Shown piece after piece: positions 57,794 through 64,000 of a DNA stretch of 64,000 nucleotides. Source of the DNA: Sphingobacterium olei (GTDB lineage: Bacteria > Bacteroidota > Bacteroidia > Sphingobacteriales > Sphingobacteriaceae); assembly GCF_005048855.1 (NCBI RefSeq), contig NZ_SUME01000006.1:1-64000 (forward strand), written 5' to 3'. Every line of letters starts with the position of its first letter. The stretch's first letter is position 1. A model generated the notes under the pieces. The model searched no databases. It was given only the letters and a program-made list of their open reading frames with translations, and had not been told where the DNA came from. Both the position numbers and the translations under genes were made by a program.

Positions 57794-59809
57794 TTATTGC
57801 ATAAGTTTTTGGTCATCAATCGGTACAAATAACATGGCGTTGGCAGCGACGGTGCCTTCGACACCTTCCGTGGAGATGCTGACGTAGGGAAAGTGGTTGG
57901 CAGTGTCGAAGGTGAACTCACCAATCTCTACCCAGGTACTGCTTGTTTGTCCCTTTATTTCTACCTGCGCAAGATCTAGCGTTTTCTCGGATAGCGCTTT
58001 TCCGTCAAATATTTTTAGTTTAATGGATGCTGCACTTTCTGTTGTTTTTGGGTAGTAGGTGTAAACACGGTACGTACCGCTTTGAAGCCTATTCGTGGGT
58101 TTAAAAACCGCTTCGTTGGCGTTGGGACCATCTGCCTGTAGGTAGGACATGCCATAACCGCTGCCGGTTCCCGTATCCCACTTTCCTTTGAGGGAAATCT
58201 GTTCTTGATCTGTAATGGTGATCAGCTCGTCTGCTGTACGGAAATCTGCTTTTGGGTTGTCTTTTAATTGTTGTTTAAGTAGGGCTACGTTGACATCTTG
58301 AACAGCGATATCCTGATCAATAGCCTGACAAGCTGCGATGGCCGCCGCCTGGGCGAGTACCATGAACACGGGTTCCATCCGTATCGAACCGAAAGCGATA
58401 TGGCTGGCAGATAGACATACGGGAACGAGCAGGTTACTGACTTCTTCTTGCTTCGGTACTATCGCACGGTAAGAGATGGGGAAGGGAAGGAACCCCCCAA
58501 CTTCAACGTTGCCTTCATTTTTAACCATACCGTTTACAACAACGCGGTCGCAATTGTGCGAATCCATCGTATAGGCGGCATAACCGATGTCATCTGTTAC
58601 GATTTCCCGGCCTTGGCAATGGTGTTGGGTCATCACTACATCAGCGACCATGCGACGTGCTTCCCGAATATAGAGCTGTGGTGACCAATGACCGTTTTCT
58701 ACATATTCGTCTTTCGGATAGCCCCAGCGTTGCATTTCTTCGCGGATAAATGCAGGGATCCTCGGATCGTTTCCTACAAAGTAGAGTAGGCCCTTGGTGT
58801 AATCCTCATGTTCCTTGACGATGTTTTTTCTTTTTTGAGGAGTTGCTTCGGGATATTCCCAATTGGCGCCGATCATATCGGTCGACATACCGTTCCGGTT
58901 GTTGATGTCTGTTTTATTATTCGGCATCTGGCTCCAAATGAAAACATCGTTCAGCCCTTTCCAAGGTTGGCTTTCCTTCTGCCGGATGAGAAGTTCGTAC
59001 CTCTTTGGGTCGTAATTGTCTGGCTTGGTTATCGTTATCCTGTTTGCTGGATCATTTGTGAGGGTTATGCGGAAATTATATGCTTGTACTTTTTTGTCGC
59101 CAGTACCGTCAGGTTTCAGTTCTTCGTTGTTGATCCCCCATAAGAGTCCGCTGGAAGGATCTCCCTTAATCACATAGGGATCGATTCCGTCGGGAAATTG
59201 ATGTCCTTTCATTAATTGTACGCCATTCAATGTTTCGCCGTAGGTGTCATTTGCTTCTCGGCCTACGTGATAAGAAACGCCGGCTTCTGCGAGTAGGTCT
59301 CCTTCGTAGCTGCAGTCCATATAGATCGAGGCTTCAATTGTTTTGGCAGGTACCGGAGATAATTGGCTGCCCACCACTGTGATGGAACTGATCTTTTGTC
59401 CTACTTTTGTAACAGATTCGAGCTGATAGCCCATAAGCTGCCCGGCTTTACAGTTGGTCATGTAATCTCGAAAGATGCGTTCTGCCACATGTGGCTCAAA
59501 GATCCACTGTTCAAATGTATTATAATGCTTGCCTATCTTGCGGTAAAAGTCGAGCGCAAGTCCGGTAACGACGTATTTGTTTCCGATATCGGTCATTCCT
59601 AACCCACCAGAACTTAGTCCGCCCAAACGGTATCCCGGATCAACCAATAGTACGGTTTTTCCAGCTTTTGCAGCGGTATAAGCTGCTATTACACCTGCAG
59701 AAGTCGAGCCATAGATACATAGGTCAACTTTTAGGTGATCGGGACTAGCAGCAAAAATCTGAAGTACTGTGCTGCATGATATCATGAAGAGAATAATGTA
59801 ATATTTCAT
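57794..59809 (-). CDS. Secreted FAD-dependent oxidoreductase with Golvesin/xanthan-lyase-type C-terminal domain
   Basis: A 671-residue exported protein (signal peptide to about residue 20). The FAD-binding start is DLCIYGSTSAGVIAAYTAAK followed by VLLVDPGYRLGGLSSGGLG, as in the FAD_oxidored (xanthan lyase-like) family. A C-terminal beta-sandwich (about 545-665; GSGYGMSYLQADGPNANEAV, GTYRVYTYYPK, WVEIGEFTF) looks like a Golvesin/Xly carbohydrate-binding domain. It starts 11 bp after the GH3 gene, so it probably oxidises a sugar or glycoside released by the cluster. The exact substrate is unknown. Confidence 0.85.
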   Translation of the reverse strand: MKYYIILFMISCSTVLQIFAASPDHLKVDLCIYGSTSAGVIAAYTAAKAGKTVLLVDPGYRLGGLSSGGLGMTDIGNKYVVTGLALDFYRKIGKHYNTFEQWIFEPHVAERIFRDYMTNCKAGQLMGYQLESVTKVGQKISSITVVGSQLSPVPAKTIEASIYMDCSYEGDLLAEAGVSYHVGREANDTYGETLNGVQLMKGHQFPDGIDPYVIKGDPSSGLLWGINNEELKPDGTGDKKVQAYNFRITLTNDPANRITITKPDNYDPKRYELLIRQKESQPWKGLNDVFIWSQMPNNKTDINNRNGMSTDMIGANWEYPEATPQKRKNIVKEHEDYTKGLLYFVGNDPRIPAFIREEMQRWGYPKDEYVENGHWSPQLYIREARRMVADVVMTQHHCQGREIVTDDIGYAAYTMDSHNCDRVVVNGMVKNEGNVEVGGFLPFPISYRAIVPKQEEVSNLLVPVCLSASHIAFGSIRMEPVFMVLAQAAAIAACQAIDQDIAVQDVNVALLKQQLKDNPKADFRTADELITITDQEQISLKGKWDTGTGSGYGMSYLQADGPNANEAVFKPTNRLQSGTYRVYTYYPKTTESAASIKLKIFDGKALSEKTLDLAQVEIKGQTSSTWVEIGEFTFDTANHFPYVSISTEGVEGTVAANAMLFVPIDDQKLMQ

Positions 59810-59820
59810 CTTGGTGTATT

Positions 59821-62145
59821 TTAATGTGAAACCATGAGTTTGCGGTGTAAAAGATCTTTTTGTGCTGAACTTCCACCTGCCATCAGGGTAAAACTTCCCG
59901 GTTCAAATGTGTATTGGCCACGGCCATCATAATAGTGAAATACCTCATTGTGTAAGGTAAAATATACTGTTTTCTTTTCTCCTTTCTTCAACGCTATACG
60001 TTGAAAGCCACATAGGCTTTTCACTGGACGGGTTGTCTTTGCATAGTCGTCACGGATGTAAAGTTGAACAACTTCTTCACCATCCATCTGGCCGCTATTT
60101 TCAACTTCAACAGCTACTTTTAGACTGTCTTGTAAGGTAATGTGTGAAGCACATTCGATACGATGGTACTGGAAGTTGGTGTAGCTCAGGCCATGACCAA
60201 AGGGATAAAGAGGGTCTTTCGGACCATCGATAAATGCATGGGCAAATTGGGAGGGCTTATGATTGTAGTAAATGGGTATTTGGCCACCGTGGCGGGGAAT
60301 ACTCATGGGTAATTTTCCGCTTGGATTGACCTTTCCGAACAATATCTCAGCGATAGCACGACCTCCGTGGGAACCGGGTTCCCAAGCTTCTATGGCGGCA
60401 TCTGCCTGCTCGGCAATCCAGGGCGTGGCGAGAGGTCGGCCATTGATGAGTACGGCCACCAATGGGGTTCCTGTGGATTTAAGGCCTTCAAGTAGGTCTT
60501 GCTGCATACCCCAGAGGCTAATATCCATACGATCTCGGTTTTCACCGCCAGTTTTTTCTTTCCAATGTTGTCTGAAGGAGTCTTCGCCAACGGCAGCGAT
60601 GACGATATCTGCTTTTGAAGCTAGTTGGATCGCTTTGGCAATGGAATCGGCATCCAACGCCCGAAGGTTCCACCCGACATCTACGTAATCTACTGCTATA
60701 CCTGCTGCCTGATTGCGTATGCCTGCCAATAGCGTGGTGAACTGATCTTGTGGTTGATCGAAAACCCAGTCGCCCATCATGGCCTGATTGTTACTGTTTG
60801 GACCAACAACCAGTATCCGTTTCTGTGTGGTCAAAGGCAATACATTAGATTGGTTATGTAAGAGTACAATTCCTTTGCGTGCAATCTCCAATGACGTCTG
60901 CTGATGAACATTCGTAAACAGAGCATCTTGGGTAGTGTTTGGATCGACATAGGGGTTTTCAAACAAACCGAGCTTAAATTTGGCACGAAGGATTTTCGCA
61001 CAGGCACTGTCAATACGTACGGTGGTTATTTTTCCTTCTTGAACCAAAGATTTTACTTCATCCATAAAAATGGGACCATGCATGTGCATATCAACACCGG
61101 CTTCTATACCTAGCCGGAAGGCTTCTTTGAGATCTTCGGCTAGACGGTGCTTGGTACTAACTGCTTCCATGTCCATCCAATCGCTGACCACAAACCCCTC
61201 AAATCCATATTCGTTGCGGATAATATCGTTTATTAGCCAACTGTTTACATGGCACGGCATCCCATTCAGCTCGTTGTGGGCAGGCATGAGGGTGTACGGT
61301 TGAGCCTGCTGAATGACCCGCTTGAAAGGTTCGAGAAATACATTCCGCAATTCTCCTTCTCCCAGTTCAACAGGAGAGGCGTTGGTGCCATTGTTTCCAA
61401 TGCCGCCTGCAACAAGGTGTTTGACGCAGGCCAACACACTTTCACTCGTGTGCCATAGGGTTCCTTGCAGGCCGGTTACGGCGGCTATTCCCATCTGCGT
61501 AACGAGATAGGGGTCTTCTCCGTATGTTTCGCCGACGCGCCCCCAGCGTGGGTCGCGAGCGATCTCGATATTTGGAGAAAAGGCCCAGTGTGATCCGGTA
61601 GCACGCATTTCTTTGGCTGTTTGCCGATAGGATTCTTGAACCAAGGCTGGCGCAAAAGAGGAGGCCATCGTGATAGGGGATGGGTATATGGTGCTGCCAC
61701 GTACGAGGCCATTGCCGTGGATCGCGTCAATTCCAATTAATAACGGGATCTTAAGCGGACTCTGAGCGGCCAACTGCTGTAGGTGGTTGGCTTCGTTGAC
61801 ATCCAGCACATGCAAAAAAGAACCGATCTCACCCTTTTTGACCATGCGCTCTACACCTTCGGAATGCAAGCCTTTATAGAATCCGCGTGCATGACCATGC
61901 AAAAGCTCTTCTTCGGAGATGTTTTTTTCGGCATCGCGCATGTGTTCGAGCCCAACGTATTGGCACATCTGTGCAATCTTTTGTTCTAAGTTCATACGAC
62001 CCATTAGGTCATTGAGACGCTCTTCTATGGGAATATCTGGACGGAGGTATAAGGGGGGGGCTACCTGTCCGCTCAGTGATTGGGATATGCTCATAAGGGT
62101 GCTCAAGAGCAAACTCACAGGCAACCCTTTTCTTCTTGTTTTCAT
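59821..62145 (-). CDS. bglX: Glycoside hydrolase family 3 beta-glucosidase
   Basis: A 774-residue exported enzyme (signal peptide to about residue 26, SLSGQ). The GH3 N-terminal domain has catalytic nucleophile Asp322 in GFVVSDWMDM, with substrate-loop residues in GETYGEDPYL and VKHLVAGG. The C-terminal domain follows (VLPLTTQKRILVVGPNSNN) and an FN3-like end (VEVENSGQMDGEEVVQLYI). It removes beta-linked glucose from oligosaccharides in the periplasm. BglX is the closest familiar name. Neighbours suggest a beta-glucan or related plant/microbial polysaccharide locus. Confidence 0.9.
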   Translation of the reverse strand: MKTRRKGLPVSLLLSTLMSISQSLSGQVAPPLYLRPDIPIEERLNDLMGRMNLEQKIAQMCQYVGLEHMRDAEKNISEEELLHGHARGFYKGLHSEGVERMVKKGEIGSFLHVLDVNEANHLQQLAAQSPLKIPLLIGIDAIHGNGLVRGSTIYPSPITMASSFAPALVQESYRQTAKEMRATGSHWAFSPNIEIARDPRWGRVGETYGEDPYLVTQMGIAAVTGLQGTLWHTSESVLACVKHLVAGGIGNNGTNASPVELGEGELRNVFLEPFKRVIQQAQPYTLMPAHNELNGMPCHVNSWLINDIIRNEYGFEGFVVSDWMDMEAVSTKHRLAEDLKEAFRLGIEAGVDMHMHGPIFMDEVKSLVQEGKITTVRIDSACAKILRAKFKLGLFENPYVDPNTTQDALFTNVHQQTSLEIARKGIVLLHNQSNVLPLTTQKRILVVGPNSNNQAMMGDWVFDQPQDQFTTLLAGIRNQAAGIAVDYVDVGWNLRALDADSIAKAIQLASKADIVIAAVGEDSFRQHWKEKTGGENRDRMDISLWGMQQDLLEGLKSTGTPLVAVLINGRPLATPWIAEQADAAIEAWEPGSHGGRAIAEILFGKVNPSGKLPMSIPRHGGQIPIYYNHKPSQFAHAFIDGPKDPLYPFGHGLSYTNFQYHRIECASHITLQDSLKVAVEVENSGQMDGEEVVQLYIRDDYAKTTRPVKSLCGFQRIALKKGEKKTVYFTLHNEVFHYYDGRGQYTFEPGSFTLMAGGSSAQKDLLHRKLMVSH

Positions 62146-62195
62146 CCTTTGTTTTTATCTTTCTATGAATAGCTAATGCTTTTAATGGTATCAAT

Positions 62196-62226
62196 GAACC
62201 GATCCCATTTTAGAGGGGATCGGTTC
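62196..62226. terminator. 11-bp hairpin between the lipoprotein and GH3 genes
   Basis: GAACCGATCCC (62196-62206) and GGGATCGGTTC (62216-62226) are perfect complements around a 9-nt loop. On the coding (minus) strand no long T-run follows, so it may be a partial terminator or an RNA-stability element that separates the lipoprotein level from that of the enzyme. Confidence 0.55.
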
Positions 62227-62239
62227 GGTTGTTATTCAG

Positions 62240-63460
62240 CTAGTCCTGAATTTTAAGGTCAACGGTTAATACACCGGTGTTGTTATTAGCTGTCCTGGAT
62301 TTAACATACAGCACCCCATACTTACCTTGTGCCGTCATGAAGACGATAGCGGCATTGTTGGCCATAGCTCCTGATGTTGCGGATGGCGCTACACTCGAAC
62401 TGCTGTATAGACTTTCGATGGCCGCGCCTGATTCGATCGCATCAAATTCGGTTCTACTGAGATCGATTTTTTTGATAAGTGTACTGTTTCTTACGCTCCA
62501 GTTGGCCATGGCATCAGCACCAAATAGCGCGACAGTATAAATATTGTCTGCAACAGAGGCTAATGTAGGGGAAGTGATATTGTAACTAAATGTGGATCCG
62601 CTATAGAATGTCACGAGATCAATTTGTGCTGCTTGTTGGCTTACACCAGAAGGTACATGAACTTCGCCTGTATGGGCATTCAAAAATGGGCCTGCGGCGG
62701 TACTGCGCTGGGCACCAAGATTTATATCAAAAAAGTTCTTGAAGTCTACAGTGTTACTGCGGACAATACGTAATTGAAATTCTTGACGCACGACATTGCC
62801 TAACACATCCATTACCTCGACTTGGAAGGTCAATGTTTTCCCGATATCGCTTGCTGTAGGGGTATAATCAAAACGGTAATCTGCCAGTTTTGGGTCGGCA
62901 AAACTTTCCTGCGTGAGTGCGGTTATCTCTGTACCATCCAAAGAAGTCTTAATATACTTCAGATCCAACTCGGAAGCAACTGCTATATTGAACGTGGCCG
63001 TCTCGTTATCCAGAATTTCTTCTGGTCTATCTTCGGGCAAGGTAAAAGTGATCGCTGCTGGGGCGGATTGTACATAGATCGTGAAATCTTTCTTTGCGGT
63101 GTTTCCGTCTTCATCATCCACACGCAAATGGAAGATTAAGCTTTTGCCGACATCGGTGTCCAATGCCTGATAGCTATGTTTTATCGTGATCTCCGATGCC
63201 GATGTAGCTTCTTCACGCTGTAGCTCTTCTCCATTCAGGCTTAAGATGCCGGTTTTTAACACTGCTGATGAGCTACTTGTGACCGTAACATCGAATTCGA
63301 TCTTATCTTTGGAGGTCACGGATACGGGGATGGCCTGATGGAGCACGATGTCGACCGATAGATCGGGTTTCACTGCGATATCGTCTGCTGTTTTTTTGCA
63401 CGAAATCAAAAGCACGATAAGATACAGTGGAATACTAAAAATATGGAATCTAGTTTTCAT
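62240..63460 (-). CDS. Surface lipoprotein with repeated Ig/cadherin-like domains
   Basis: A 406-residue lipoprotein when started at 63460 (MKTRFHIFSIPLYLIVLLIS, lipobox Cys21). Three beta-sandwich units of about 90 residues are visible by repeats such as DKIEFDVTVTSSS, GKSLIFHLRVDDEDGNTAKK and GKTLTFQVEVMDVLGNVVRQ. The C-terminal 150 residues form a different domain (DFKNFFDINLGAQRSTAAG onward). It probably binds polysaccharide on the cell surface beside the GH3 enzyme. No catalytic residues are apparent. Confidence 0.7.
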   Translation of the reverse strand: MKTRFHIFSIPLYLIVLLISCKKTADDIAVKPDLSVDIVLHQAIPVSVTSKDKIEFDVTVTSSSSAVLKTGILSLNGEELQREEATSASEITIKHSYQALDTDVGKSLIFHLRVDDEDGNTAKKDFTIYVQSAPAAITFTLPEDRPEEILDNETATFNIAVASELDLKYIKTSLDGTEITALTQESFADPKLADYRFDYTPTASDIGKTLTFQVEVMDVLGNVVRQEFQLRIVRSNTVDFKNFFDINLGAQRSTAAGPFLNAHTGEVHVPSGVSQQAAQIDLVTFYSGSTFSYNITSPTLASVADNIYTVALFGADAMANWSVRNSTLIKKIDLSRTEFDAIESGAAIESLYSSSSVAPSATSGAMANNAAIVFMTAQGKYGVLYVKSRTANNNTGVLTVDLKIQD

Positions 63461-63470
63461 AAATTTCTTG

Positions 63471-64000
63471 TTATTCAACATAAAATGGAATGACGGCACT
63501 GGCAGCCTTCTTGTTGTTCTGATCGATTACAAAAATGATCAATCGGTAGCCGCCTGTTTCGTTAGGTGCGTTAAAACTAATACTGGGCAATGTTGCATCC
63601 GTAATTAGTCCAGCAATGCCATTCGGCAGACTGCCATCTGCTGCTGCGCTTTTTTCCTTAATGATGCGCCAGGCATAGGTCAACGGATCATTGTCGGGGT
63701 CAGAGGCTTCTACAGTCGCTATATTTGTCGAGTTTTTTGAAACGGTAATGTTTTCTTCTGCGCGTTTACCGTTCATCAATATTTTGCTGCGATCTTGAAT
63801 TACGGGTGCTCTATTTGTTGGATAGGAGCCGGTCCACGCGTATTGCATGGCATCCACGGCGGCAAAGGTATTACCCTGTTTGTCAAACATACCATACCAG
63901 GTGAGTACTTCTCCGTGGAGTTGATACCCCCACAGAAATACAAACGAACCAATACAGCCTTGTTGCCTATTCGCGACAATATGGTTTTGGTAAGCATCTA
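63471..64000 (-). CDS. C-terminal end of a large secreted hydrolase-like protein with a PKD-like domain, partial
   Basis: The frame is open from the window edge to the stop at 63471, giving 176 residues. The first part (CIGSFVFLWGYQLHGEVLTW, then FDKQGNTFAAVDAM and TGSYPTNRAP) looks like the end of a TIM-barrel glycoside hydrolase region, as in GH2-related enzymes. It is followed by a PKD/cadherin-like domain (VEASDPDNDPLTYAWRIIKE, ending GGYRLIIFVIDQNNKKAASA). The start and catalytic part lie outside. It is 10 bp from the lipoprotein gene and so part of the same operon. The enzyme class is uncertain. Confidence 0.6.
   Translation of the reverse strand, partial: DAYQNHIVANRQQGCIGSFVFLWGYQLHGEVLTWYGMFDKQGNTFAAVDAMQYAWTGSYPTNRAPVIQDRSKILMNGKRAEENITVSKNSTNIATVEASDPDNDPLTYAWRIIKEKSAAADGSLPNGIAGLITDATLPSISFNAPNETGGYRLIIFVIDQNNKKAASAVIPFYVE

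Overview
The window looks like chromosome from a Bacteroidota species of the family Sphingobacteriaceae (Sphingobacterium/Pedobacter-like). The reasons are: three SusC/SusD pairs, an ECF sigma/FecR-controlled TonB receptor, many lipoproteins with a Cys right after the signal peptide, few Shine-Dalgarno sequences, and recurrent TAnnTTTG-type -7 promoter boxes. I see no rRNA, tRNA, CRISPR array or insertion-sequence transposase.

1-8.1 kb, an unusual repeat-rich accessory segment. The 3' end of a small helix-turn-helix gene is followed by a 17-unit array with an exact 11-bp period, which changes from TTCG to CGAA without losing phase. Next come a DUF6266 gene, a DUF5675 gene and two tiny hydrophobic proteins, separated by degenerate 7-bp tandem repeats and a REP-like inverted pair. 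Fragments of the last tiny gene recur at 7.7-8.0 kb, on the far side of three tandem IPT/TIG lipoprotein paralogues on the minus strand.

8.1-21.6 kb, envelope lipoproteins and regulation. There are two unknown lipoproteins, a divergent MdaB-like quinone reductase and LysR regulator, a TPR histidine kinase with a LuxR-type response regulator, and an A-B-A-B set of paralogous lipoproteins preceded by two copies of the same promoter segment. A 1185-residue CheB-CheR-PAS-histidine kinase fusion closes the region.

21.6-41.1 kb, the most interesting region: a probable phosphonate utilisation locus. Two SusC/SusD pairs, accessory surface lipoproteins, an alkaline-phosphatase-fold/LamG protein and a metallophosphatase form one long plus-strand operon. 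A PbfA-like 1-hydroxy-2-aminoethylphosphonate lyase and an MFS transporter form a second unit. A PbfD/HpnW-like FAD oxidoreductase and a phosphonatase-like HAD hydrolase form a third, on the minus strand. An XRE-cupin regulator follows. A shared palindrome, GTTTA-N7-TAAAC, lies upstream of all four units and is the likely operator. Together the genes would bind and import an aminophosphonate-containing compound, convert it to phosphonoacetaldehyde, and cleave the C-P bond.

41.2-42.4 kb: a nitroreductase and a divergent HxlR regulator with a conserved N-terminal Cys, sharing a 10-bp inverted repeat. 42.4-52.8 kb: an ECF sigma factor, FecR, STN-type SusC, SusD and two TlpA-type thioredoxin proteins, all on the minus strand. 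52.8-55.8 kb: an MBL-fold hydrolase and two secreted alpha/beta hydrolases. 55.9-64 kb: a minus-strand carbohydrate cluster with the C-terminal end of a secreted hydrolase-like protein, a domain-repeat lipoprotein, a GH3 beta-glucosidase, a secreted FAD oxidoreductase with a Golvesin/xanthan-lyase-type C-terminus, and CstA.

All names rest on reading motifs and remembered family features; no database search was run.
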